A stretch of 64,000 bases of DNA, from assembly GCA_010015675.1 (NCBI GenBank), contig ML976978.1, positions 1,557,683 through 1,621,682 on the forward strand, in the 5' to 3' direction. Both the position numbers and the translations under genes were made by a program. Below are positions 54,934 to 64,000 of this stretch, piece by piece; positions within the stretch are counted from its first letter, which is position 1, and the number at the start of each line of letters is the position of its first letter. Below the pieces are notes generated by a model. The model did not search any database, had not been told where the DNA came from, and saw nothing but the letters and a program-made list of their open reading frames with translations. Source of the stretch: Byssothecium circinans (taxonomy: Eukaryota > Ascomycota > Dothideomycetes > Pleosporales > Massarinaceae).

Positions 54934-55536
54934 GGCAAGGACTGGTCAACAATCGATAATAGTACAAATGCATAAATGCATAAATGAGCAAGGTTTGCTA
55001 TGCGATGTCTGCTCTGTTCTCACCTTATGGTGTGCCCTGTGCAGCCAGCTGTCTGCCAGTTCCCAAAAACTATCGACGCGCTGGACTGAGGCACCGGAGC
55101 TGGCCAGAAAGAGCTATTCCCGATTGAGACCAAAAGAGACCATCAGTCAGCCTTCGGCCACATCCCTTTCTAGACGTCAAACTAGGGAAATCCCCGATAT
55201 ACCTTGTCATAAAATGATCCGAGCTCAATGGGACCGTCCAAGAGAAGGCTATAATATTTCCGCCCGATACTATATTCCTTCATGGTGGCAGCAAGGGCCC
55301 ACAATAATCATTAAGCACCAGTCACTACCGGTTGGCTACATCACGCTAATCAATTTACAGGTTACCGTATGGATTCCTTGCGAACTGACAAAGGGCTTTG
55401 GCATTCAGGTTGAAAGTAACAGCAGAATAAAACTCTACGATTACAGCTGTGTACAAAAAATGCGTTTAGGAAATACATTCGTTAACGGTACAGTTGCTCC
55501 AAAGAAAGAGAGGGGTGGGGGCGGAGAAGTAAAACC
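54934..55536. other. Intergenic region
   Basis: Promoter of the prenyl diphosphate synthase and 3' side of the membrane-protein gene. A 220-codon plus-strand frame here has no recognisable domain and is not called. Confidence 0.45.
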
Positions 55537-56863
55537 TCAATATCTCGAGAGCGACCGGTTTCCTTGGTTCCCGCTCTTCACCAACTGGCTATGATTGTTC
55601 ATGAAGTCCATCTCCACATCATGTGTCACAGTTATGTGACCGAGAGTAGGCCTGGGCGCAGTGAGACGCTCATTTGACGTGTTTATCGTGTTATCTACAT
55701 CTCTCAGTCTTGACGATGGTTTTGATCTGCTTTCCTGCAACTGCCGGCGACTGTTTGCTGTGGCTGAGCCGACAATAGAGGAGGTCGAATTGAATATACT
55801 TGCGAACTGTGGCCAGTGGCGCTCTAAAAAGGCCGGAATGACGGTGAGGGCAGCGCAGAAGATGGCCACATTCACCTCTATGATACTGCAGCAACTTTGT
55901 CAGCTTCGCTATTTAGTTGACAGAAAAATTGACATACTTACGCCCAGAAACCGATTTCTGCAAAGTTCCTTGTCGTGTCAAGGTTGCTGACCAAGTGCTT
56001 GGTTTTAACCAGTCTGATGATACTTGCAACCAAAGAGAGAATGGCAAACCCAAACACAGCCAACAATCTAAGCTTTCGCGCAAGCTGCATTCTCAGGCCC
56101 CATACCATTGGCAGTGGGAAGACCAGAACGAACAAATCCTCGACGACGTTCAAGCCTCCAGTGGTGTAGGCCCAGGGACGTGCATCTACGCAAGAACCGG
56201 GCTTAATGAAGTCCCAAGCTTTGGAAGGAGGATTGCAGTTATAAACAACGAAGAAGAGGACCACGGTATTGACGACTAGTATTGTAAAACTGCCAATATA
56301 GATGGTGATGCGGGCGCCGCGATCGATGGAAAAGATGCGCAAGTACACGGCTAGAATAGCAATGCGGTAGCTGGTACCTAGCAGAAGATAGATCCATGCA
56401 GCTACTGTGTACATCTGAGCTATCGTGTCAGTACTAAGTGTTCCAAATCTTGCAGTGAATGGTTGCAAAGTCTTACATGCAATCCATCTTTGAGCTGCGA
56501 GAGCTCCATGTCCCAAATATGGCGGCCGATACCGAAATCATAGCTCCTCATGATAAGAGCAGAGAACGTAATAGAGAAGCCAAATGAAAGTACCAGGAGA
56601 GCTAGTATGAGTCAGTCACTATACACAGCGTACTAGATGGGAGGAGGGTTGCGGATGCCTTTACCGTCGTCAAAGCCAAGCGTGTTAGTGATGAATTTCC
56701 TCGTGTAAATACGAGTCGTTATTGCAAGAGTGACAAGAGTCAGGCAGACGATGTGGCACGTCATGTTCTGCACTCTCAAGTTGTCGGAAGGATCGGGCAA
56801 CACTCCTGGTGGGGGAGGCATAACGGTCGTGCCCCATGCATTATTAGACCCTTCTGTAGGCAT
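55537..56863 (-). CDS. Rhodopsin-family (PTH11-related) seven-helix membrane protein
   Basis: Exons (minus strand) are 56863-56665, 56601-56477, 56414-55942 and 55885-55537; 381 residues. An upstream in-frame ATG at 57014-57016 would add 51 residues with no clear value. The pattern is that of the large fungal 'rhodopsin domain' family: PPPGVLPDP at the start, TRIYTRKFITNTLGFDD, then LLLGTSYRIAILAVYLRIF, a CNPPSKAWD loop and PMVWGLRMQLARKLRLLAVFG before the last helices. The C-terminal tail is Ser/Asn-rich. Such proteins are often found in secondary-metabolite clusters with no proven role. It is not a Pyr4-type membrane cyclase by pattern. Confidence 0.82.
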
Positions 56864-57332
56864 TTGGGCAATGGAGGGGTGCGGTTTGGACGGCGTGTAG
56901 AAGTCTCCGGACGAAAATGAGTGATTTGGCCTTGTGGTGCGATGCTGGGCTGAGAGCGGCTTACCTTGGATAAGGAAAACAGGAAATGGGTAATGTGTCA
57001 AGGGGGGGGCTTGCATGAAAGAAAATCCTTTCTATCGGACTCCGAAGCAATGCAGAGCATGATAGGCATTAATGAATCCCAGCAGAAGACAGGGTAACGG
57101 ATGGATGGCCTCAGATGTAGGTTTGTGTTCTTCCCTGTCTTCACCGATCAGACCTTGCAAGGGCAAGCACATTAGGCGGGCGTACCCGCATGACGTCTGT
57201 GATCAGCTGCATGGAGCCGACCAGCTGCTATCTGACTCATCTTTGGACATTTGGACGGTCTGGTCCTAATTCCATGAGTCTGTTAATAAGTCTGTCGCCT
57301 CTCATTCTATCTTCGTATGTAACAGGCCGATC
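56864..57332. promoter_or_regulatory. Divergent promoter of the membrane protein and the second P450, with a palindromic CGG-N3-CCG site
   Basis: 469 bp between divergent starts. CGGACTCCG at 57036-57044 is a symmetric CGG/CCG pair of the kind bound by Zn2Cys6 factors, and the cluster encodes such a factor at 59.3 kb. A G run (about nine bases) at 57003-57009 and nearby simple sequence also occur. The site is suggestive only: I found this exact motif once. Confidence 0.35.
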
Positions 57333-59006
57333 ATGGTTCAATTAAATGCCATTTTGATCACTATATTCCTTATAATCCTCGTTGGTATTCCTATATATAG
57401 ACTAGAAGAGAATATAATACTGACAAAAGGCAGTATCCTGTCTACAAAGGCATTTACAATGTCTTTTTCCACCCACTTTCACGTATCCCAGGCCCACGAG
57501 CGTGGGCAGCGACGCGCCTGCCCTTTATTCGCCACCTCTTAACTGGAAACATCGTCCACAGAATGGAGCAGCTCCACCATCGCTATGGTCCCATTGTCCG
57601 CATTGCGCCTGGAGAAGTGGTTTTTGCACACCCTGACGCATGGAACGACATTCTACAACCACGAGCAGGACGGCCGCCATTCCTCAAAGACTTTCTATGG
57701 TGGAGCGAACCCGGCCCTCGGTCGATAATTACCGCAATTGACCCAGCGACGCATGCGCGTATGCGACGAACTTTGGCTCCAGCATTTACCAGAACAGCCT
57801 TGCGGGCACAGGAGCCCATTATTCAGAAGTATGTTACCAAGCTGATTGAACGGTTACGCGAACGTGTGGCTCTCGCCAACTCCGGCCCGGGCCACCACGG
57901 TGCCGTAGTGGACATATTCCCATGGGTAAATTTTGCCACTTTTGACATCTTTGGAGACTTGGCATACGGTGAGGCCTTCAACTGCTTGGAAAACTCCGAG
58001 TATCATCCCTGGATATCGCTCATTTTCAATGGCATAAAGGCTATTGCCTTTATCACTGCGGTCAAGTTCTTCCCTATGTTTGATTGGCTACTGAAGAAAT
58101 GCATACCGCCCTCGATGGAGAAGATGAAAGAGGCGCACTTCCAGCACGTCGTAGAAAAAGTGCAGCGGAGAATCAACTGGGAGGTGTCGCGAGAGGATAT
58201 TATGTCGCACACGCTGAAAGAGGCAAAAGAGGGCAAAGGCATGAGCTTGGACGAGATCAACCACACGTTCGCCGGGCTCACGGTTGCTGGGAGCGAAACC
58301 ACGGCCACAACACTGGGCGGTATTATCAACTACCTCTCGGCCGATGCGGTCGTGCGGAAGCGTGTCGTTGATGAGGTGCGGTCTCGCTTCGATGACGAGG
58401 GACAGATAACGCTGGCCGTAGTCGAGGAGTGCACGTACCTCACTGCAGTCATCCGTGAGGGTCTACGACTATGTGCAGCTGTGCCATGGATATTGCCTCG
58501 TGTAGTGCCAGCGGGAGGGGCAACGGTTTGCGGCACAAAGTTGCCTGCAGGGGTAAATACCCTGCGTAATAGTTCGCCCCCCGCCAAGTTAGGTGCTGAC
58601 TGCATATATTCACTAGACACTTGTCTCGATACAACAGTACGCCCTCAACCGAAGCGCGAAGCTGTTCCACAATCCTGCATCTTTTGCGCCTGAACGCTGG
58701 CTCGACACGGCGCCAAGCTCGCCTTATCACAACGATGATCGCAAGGCCGTACAGCCCTTCAGTGTGGGTCCGCGGGTGAGCATATCCTTGCAGAGCACAC
58801 TCAAAACGGCGGCTAACTTGGAATTGCAGGCATGCATAGGCCAGAACTTGGCTTGGGCAGAATTGCGTTTGATTTTGGCCGGCCTGCTGTATGCATTTGA
58901 CATTGAGGAGAAAGAAGGAGGGGCGCTTCCTTGGGAGAACTTGCGCACTTTTTTGTTGGTAGAGAAACGCCCACTCGAGCTGAGACTGAAAGAGTGTGTT
59001 TCTTGA
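57333..59006 (+). CDS. Cytochrome P450 of the terpenoid cluster (second)
   Basis: Exons are 57333-57384, 57450-58552, 58617-58775 and 58830-59006; 496 residues. The short first exon gives a membrane anchor (NAILITIFLIILVG) that continues after splicing to IYNVFFHPLSRIPGP. Conserved points are all intact: I-helix AGSETTATTL (after FAGLTV), ExxR as EGLR, PERW, and the heme site FSVGPRACIG (Cys440). The sequence style matches P450s acting in trichothecene- and terpenoid-type pathways, close to the third P450 of this cluster. The first intron was placed by phase and a CTGAC branch point. Substrate unknown. Confidence 0.9.
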
Positions 59007-59276
59007 GTTGATGTAACACACGCAGTTGCCTTGCCTGAGCTAAGCTGACTACATATTTCGCATTACGGTGGGTGAGAGTACGAGGCCAAGCCCCGAGCAG
59101 GGTTCCATCCAACTTGAATATTTTCATTCCTTCTCACACATATACCTTATACTATCTCATCCTCTTTTATATCTTCGTCGGATCATTTTATGCTTTACTT
59201 CATCATGTTTGGCATGCTGCAATACGACTCACATAAGAAAGACATCCAATTCGTCCAACGGGATGATGCGTCCAGC

Positions 59277-60401
59277 ATGACACAACATTCTGCTTGTGAC
59301 TACTGCCGACGTAAAAAGGTATAGTTACCTCTCGTTATTGCCGGCCACTCCCCCGTCCTCGCTATGCTATATGTATTGGTGCTTATACTTCTGCGAGCTA
59401 AACAGCTACGCTGTTCCGGTGATACAACAGGATGCACGAGGTGCATAGCACTATCACGATCATGTGCATATACCTCATCCGGTCAAGCCAAGGGCCGGGG
59501 TCAGCGCCAAATGAGCAAAGGCTTGTCGTCAAATTTTCCCTCTACACCAGTGAAAGAAAAAACTTTCAGTTCAGAGGGTGAAAAAACGCACGAAGCACAG
59601 CAGTTTTCTGAAAACCCGGGCACTGCATCCTCGGACCTAAAGACAGGGAGTTTAGTATGGAATTCTCAGGGGATGCAGTCGGATATGGACCGTTTGGGGC
59701 AAATTATGGACTTCGATGCAATTTTCCCACAAGGTACAGAAGACAGCGAAACATCACAGCTTCCATGGCCAACCCGCGACCACACCACAGGCACCGATAT
59801 GTTCTCACCTCTCGATCTGAGCATGATGCCCGAATACCCGCAAACGCCTTCCCTATCCCATACCACTTCCCGCAGCACAGCGCCTACGAGCGCAGCAGAG
59901 CGACAGTGTGCATGTCTCGATACCATTGTCTTTCTAATCGAAGATCTAGACGGGACCATCTCATGCGCTCATGAGTCGCCACTCGACACGTCACTTGCAG
60001 CTGCAAAGGGCGTGTTGGCTAGCGGGCGACGTCTACTTCACTGTCAAGAATGCATGAGACGCACAGAGACGTTGATGCTGCTTCTCTTTGTCTGCGAAAA
60101 GTTGATCCATCTTTCGACAAGCCTAGTCGAACAATACAGGAAGAAGGCTGCAGCAGAAAATTCCCAGGCGGGGAGATCACAAGAGCATCGCTCTGTGATG
60201 GTAGGTGAATACGAGATCAGTTCCCGGCGTGAATGGAGTTGCCTCTTGCATGCGTTGGTGACATTGCAATTGCAGTCCCTGTACGAGTTCTTGAATGAAC
60301 TCGGTCAGGTATCGCTGTCCGCTTTGCCGCAATCGCAACACGCAAAGTTGGCCGTGTATGAAGAAAAGGTGGAGCAATTGCGCAAGAAAATGATTGATTG
60401 A
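59277..60401 (+). CDS. AflR-like Zn2Cys6 transcription factor of the cluster
   Basis: Exons are 59277-59318 and 59406-60401; 345 residues. The binuclear zinc cluster spans residues 7-34 (Cys 7, 10, 17, 24, 27, 34) and is split by the intron right after RRKK, so either exon alone looks incomplete. A Ser/Gln-rich middle is followed by an AflR-type regulatory region (GRRLLHCQECMRR... LLLFVCEKLIHL). Upstream in-frame ATGs exist, adding up to about 30 residues. It is likely the pathway-specific activator; its position between two P450s supports this. Confidence 0.88.
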
Positions 60402-60457
60402 AAGATACTCTCAGCTATTGTGATGAGTCGGATGTGTTGAGTTGCTGTCTCCTAATA

Positions 60458-62062
60458 CTATGGGGATTTCCTCTCCGTCAATTGTACCATCAATGGTGGG
60501 CGGGCCCATATCCAATACGCAAGCTGGTCGGTCCAAGACTTACTTTCATCGCAGAGTATTATATCGAAGTTCCAGATTAGTCGAGAAACTATGACTCGGA
60601 TTTCGGAGTACGCAAGCCTATCATTGTCAATAGGATGCTTTACAGAGACACAGAGACTTGTAAACACGTACTGTTTGCCTATACAATTACGATGGCCAAT
60701 TGAAAATGGTTTAAATATCTCCTTCCGATCATCTTTGTACTTTGGATTGCCGAGCCAGCGTGTAGGGTCGAAAATGGCGGCATCGCGGAAATTGCGCGGC
60801 GAGTTGTACGCCACTGACTGGTAGATCCCTACACTCGTACCTGGGGGAACAAATCTGCCTGCGATCACACACCCCTCTGGAGGCGAGACTCTTGGTGTAG
60901 ATATAGGCTGCGACGGGTATTTGCGCATGCTCTCGTGGATAAAAGCATCGAGGTACTTGATCTGCGACGTGGCTTCGAAGGTGATGTCTTCCTCCCGTGG
61001 GAACTGCCGGATCTCAGCTAGGAGCGTGCGATGAACATCCGGATTTCGGCACAGATGGTAGATGCAACCTGAGATTGCAGCTGCAGACGTCTCGGAGCCC
61101 GCCATGATGAGGAGGTTGAGATTGGCGTACATTTCATCACGCGACATCTCCTTTACACTTCCCTCCTGTGCCATTATAGTTCCAACTATGTCCTTGCGAT
61201 TCGTCTTGAGGGCTAGTCGGCGGTCCACCTTCTCGATGGCAAGGCCTTGGTGCGCCTTCAAAGTCTCCAGGAAAAACACGTCGATGAGCTTCTGAAAGAA
61301 TGAATATAGCCACGGGAATTGCTTCGTAGAGCCGAGAATGGTCGCACCCTTGACCGAGTTGAAGATGAGGGCTACCCAAGGATGGTAGCTTCCTTGTTCA
61401 AGACAGCCAAACCCTTCGCCAAAGCCGAGCTCGCCAATGATGTCAAAGATCGCCCAGTTGCTCCATGCAGAGATATCAACTTTCCCGCGTACGCTCGTAT
61501 CATTAATCTTCTTGAGTAACTGCGCAATGAAGAGATCGACTAAAGATTGAATCAGGGGCTCCTGGTCTCGCAGCGCTTTCTCGGAGAAGCCATGAGCCAT
61601 GACGCGCCTCAAACGTGAATGAGTTGGCTCATCAGCAGTGAGAGATTCTTGAGCACCGTTTATGCGCATATCTTCCGAAAAGCGTTTCATGTCCTTGGAG
61701 AGTATAGACTGCCCCGCTTTGCGGAGGTAAATATCTTCCCACGCATTGGGATGGATGTAGGAAAGTGTCGTTGGGGTGACTCGGACAATATCCCCATATT
61801 TGGCGTGAAGCTTGGCCAGATCAGGCTTGATGCGCCCTTGAACGAGACTGAACTCATGGGGAATGCGAGAAGCAGCCCAATGCAGGGGACCTGGGTAAGA
61901 TACCAAGGGGTGAAAGAACAAGTTGTAGGTCCAGTTCCATATATTCAAGATGATCAGCTACTCTGGTCAGGATCATGAATCGGAACATGGGGGTGAAATG
62001 CCTACACCAGATACAGCGAGTAAACATACATCGGCCATAGCAATATTATCAAGGCCAAACAT
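60458..62062 (-). CDS. Cytochrome P450 of the terpenoid cluster (third)
   Basis: Exons (minus strand) are 62062-62030, 61957-60672 and 60617-60458; 492 residues. The 33-bp first exon supplies MFGLDNIAMAD, joined to LIILNIWNWTYNLFFHPL, a short anchor, then YPGPL. The I-helix is MAGSETSAAAI, ExxR is ESMR and the heme site is FSIGHRNCIG (Cys436). The last intron (54 bp) is in frame and removes 18 spurious residues so that GKQ joins LAYSEIRVI. It is similar in layout to the second P450, suggesting a past duplication within the cluster. Likely a later oxidation step. The gene is transcribed toward the regulator gene. Confidence 0.88.
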
Positions 62063-62432
62063 GGTGAAATCGGGAGTAGAAGGCAACGTCCTTTTTACAA
62101 AAGATGGGGCTGCTGCTGCTTCACTTTTTCCTTCGAGAATAGACACATAATCGAGCTGCCTGGAATGCAATGGGGCGGGCTGAATATGCGGCAGCAAACT
62201 AGTCCAAAAATAACGACAAAGGTGATGAGTCGGATGTAGTCGAAAAAGGACGTGGAGTCTTCTCCATTGGGAAACGGTAATTTGCTCTTAGGGCACATGT
62301 CCGACCGAAGATGCGGCGAGTATAAGTCACGTCAAAGTCCTCCATCTGACTACCAAGACAATACTCCGAACTTTTTCGTCCTTTGTGCTTTTCGTCCGGC
62401 CCAACAGGCTGGAACCATTGTTACACCACATC
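62063..62432. promoter_or_regulatory. Divergent promoter of the third P450 and the unknown 225-residue protein
   Basis: 370 bp between divergent starts. It includes CCG and CGG half-sites around 62304-62319 separated by ten bases (CCG-N10-CGG), a spacing used by some Zn2Cys6 factors. Evidence is weak. Confidence 0.3.
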
Positions 62433-63110
62433 ATGTTCAGCGATCAGCAAGTGCTCGAATTCGCGACCATCAATCTCAAAGACGGCGTCGCTCCAACGGA
62501 TCACCGCTTACTCCCCGTTTTCAAACAATGCATGCCGGAGATTGTTGATGCAGGCGGCGAGCACTTCCGCTTCCTGCTCGACAACCCCCCCAATAACGGC
62601 AAACAACTGCTAGGCATGACGGGTATCTGGCCTACCGATGAGCTTCACAGCAAATTCCTCGAGCGCGGTGCTCTGATGCCACTGCTGGCCGGCTTGGGCG
62701 ACCTCCTTACAGTCAAGGATGTCATCTACCTCAAAGCGCCGTCGCTCTCGCAGGGGCAGATCGAGGTGCTGAATAACGACGTTACCAGCGCTCTCTTCCA
62801 AGTCGATGGTACGGATCGTGACGAGTTTGAGAAGCTGGCGCAGAGCGTCATTGTCGAAAAGGCGGACAAGGTGCTGGCAGAGTGGAATGTGACGGATCAG
62901 GCCAGCTTCTCCAAGGCGCGCGACTTTTGCGCGGACATCATCTCGCCGGACCAAAAGCAGTTTCAGCACGGTGGTACGTGGGGAATATTGGTGAGGGACA
63001 CGGACAGCGAGCTGGTGGAGCAAATCAAGAACAAAGCCGTGGGGAAATTCAACACTGTGGCCGTTTCCGCATGGAAGGGATTCGATCTGGAGGCAAACGT
63101 CGAGCTGTAG
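62433..63110 (+). CDS. Unknown conserved-looking cluster protein, 225 residues
   Basis: Single exon from the ATG at 62433 (CATCATGTTCAG). No signal peptide, membrane helix or metal motif. Two halves show loosely similar spacing: LLPVFKQCMPEIVDAGGEHF and the later DEFEKLAQSVIVEKADKVL. A C-terminal HGGTWGILVRDTDSELVEQI segment could be a strand-helix unit, compatible with a dimeric alpha-beta barrel (ABM-like) fold, but this is a guess. I do not recognise the family. Its position between a P450 and the exporter, with a shared promoter, makes it a candidate pathway enzyme or accessory protein. Confidence 0.65.
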   Translation: MFSDQQVLEFATINLKDGVAPTDHRLLPVFKQCMPEIVDAGGEHFRFLLDNPPNNGKQLLGMTGIWPTDELHSKFLERGALMPLLAGLGDLLTVKDVIYLKAPSLSQGQIEVLNNDVTSALFQVDGTDRDEFEKLAQSVIVEKADKVLAEWNVTDQASFSKARDFCADIISPDQKQFQHGGTWGILVRDTDSELVEQIKNKAVGKFNTVAVSAWKGFDLEANVEL

Positions 63111-63583
63111 CGCAGGGGTAGAAAATGTGTCTTCAGCTTTCGGTAGCTACCAGTAAGGTAGAGACATGAATTTCGTTTCGTGCGATTTCGTCCGCAATTT
63201 CTTTTGCCTTGCTTTGCCTCACGGCTGCATATATGCATACTGTAGTAGTATTGTAGTGAGCTGCAGTAGTGTACCGAGGACCTGGGTGCCGGGACAGGGA
63301 TATATTCGGCGAGTCGCCTGATCGGCACCTGATCTGCGCTAATTCTCGGGACGTAGCCCAATACGGTAAACCCGAGATAGGGCGGATCGTGCTTAACCCC
63401 GTTCCCCCCGCGAGCTACACCTCATGTGGCTAGCGGCTACTCTGTTGGCGGATAATCATTCATCTTTCTACTAGCAAGAGTCCGTGCAATCGCTATAAGC
63501 TACATGTAGTCTACAGACTCTCTACTTATGTTCTAGCTTCCGCCACTTCTTGAGCCTTTTCATCCATTGACCTACCGTTCAAC
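63111..63583. other. Intergenic region before the MFS gene
   Basis: 3' region of the unknown protein and promoter of the exporter. No gene seen. Confidence 0.5.
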
Positions 63584-64000
63584 ATGGCTTTCTCCGAAAA
63601 GCCCACATCCAATGCATCCATTGAGCACCACACGCCAGCCCTTCCTAAAGATGACGCCCTTCCTGAAGACGAAATCGACGAGAGCGAATACCCCACCGGC
63701 CTACGCTTCTGGGCCATCGTTGTCGCGTTGGTCTTGAGCATCTTCCTAGCCTCTCTTGATCTCACCATCATTTCGACTGCTATCCCCACCATCACTGATC
63801 GCTTCCAGTCACTCGCAGACGTCGGCTGGTATGCATCTGCACTCTTCTTACCCGTTGCCGCCACCCAGTCCATGTGGGGCAAGGCGTTCAAGTATTTTTC
63901 CGTCAAAGCTGTCTTCATGTTCAGCATCTTCGTATTCGAGGTGGGCTCCCTCATCTGCGCCGTCTCCCCGAACAGTAATGCCTTCATTGCCGGGCGTGCC
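63584..64000 (+). CDS. MFS multidrug-type exporter, 3' partial
   Basis: The frame opens at the ATG at 63584 and runs 139 codons to the window end. An acidic cytosolic N-terminus (EDEIDESEYPTG) is followed by the first helix (FWAIVVALVLSIFLASLDLTI) with the LDLTIISTAIPTI motif typical of 14-helix DHA2/TRI12-type exporters. Motif A-like GKAFKYFSVK and the next helices follow. Such exporters commonly end secondary-metabolite clusters and remove the product. The cluster may continue beyond the window. Confidence 0.85.
   Translation, partial: MAFSEKPTSNASIEHHTPALPKDDALPEDEIDESEYPTGLRFWAIVVALVLSIFLASLDLTIISTAIPTITDRFQSLADVGWYASALFLPVAATQSMWGKAFKYFSVKAVFMFSIFVFEVGSLICAVSPNSNAFIAGRA

Noticed and set aside
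54932..55594. 220-codon plus-strand frame between cluster genes
   Set aside because: No domain, ordinary amino-acid composition for non-coding sequence, and it runs into the 3' end of the membrane-protein gene.
55537..56863. Membrane-bound terpene cyclase (Pyr4/PaxB type)
   Set aside because: The conserved blocks match the rhodopsin/PTH11-related family, and the cluster already has a class I cyclase.
1..64000. CRISPR arrays, rRNA and tRNA genes
   Set aside because: No array of spaced repeats; scanning intergenic regions for T-arm-like GGTTCGA patterns gave only isolated hits without cloverleaf pairing. A tRNAscan run would be decisive.

Overview
This is nuclear DNA of a filamentous ascomycete (Pezizomycotina, most likely a Dothideomycete such as a Pleosporalean). 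The evidence is dense genes with 48-110 bp GT-AG introns carrying CTAAC/CTGAC branch points, a HET-domain gene, PIR and PEBP cell-surface proteins, a PTH11/rhodopsin-like receptor, AflR-like Zn2Cys6 regulation and a class I diterpene/sesterterpene cyclase of the fusicoccadiene-synthase type. The class-level placement is inference. Gene models were assembled by eye: every internal exon join was checked for reading phase, but none is confirmed by transcripts.

Layout. 1-10 kb: surface and accessory genes (HET protein, zeta-class GST, a small glycine-rich protein, a PIR-repeat GPI protein, a PEBP-like GPI protein) and a frameshifted membrane-protein relic at 10 kb. 11.5-22.2 kb: conserved core genes (SEC31, an RRM protein, a divergent pair of respiratory-chain subunits, and a Ras-like GTPase domain fused to a RasGEF). 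23.4-28.9 kb: an accessory island with a broken fragment of a KDM5/JARID1 demethylase, a nested inverted repeat, and a divergent pair made of a C2H2 protein and a DUF7580-type protein. 29.8-45.9 kb: core genes again (GH16-like membrane protein, Mpv17/PMP22 protein, CYTH phosphatase, REC8, UBP6, the Arp2/3 subunit ARPC4, mitochondrial 2-methylcitrate dehydratase, a disordered hypothetical protein), with a MITE-like element near 31.5 kb. 46-48.6 kb is a gene-poor border.

48.6-64 kb is a terpenoid biosynthetic cluster that continues past the window. It holds a decayed 3-beta-HSD-type dehydrogenase, a stand-alone terpene cyclase, a P450, a stand-alone polyprenyl diphosphate synthase, a rhodopsin-like membrane protein, a second P450, an AflR-like regulator, a third P450, a 225-residue protein of unknown function and the start of an MFS exporter. 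The cyclase and the prenyl synthase look like the two halves of a fungal bifunctional terpene synthase carried as two genes. They sit in reversed order with a P450 between them. The cyclase has a predicted C-terminal membrane helix where the prenyltransferase domain would normally begin. The inferred pathway is: the synthase makes a C20 or C25 diphosphate, the cyclase forms the hydrocarbon skeleton, the three P450s oxidise it and the MFS protein exports it. This arrangement is the strongest candidate for something new in the window.
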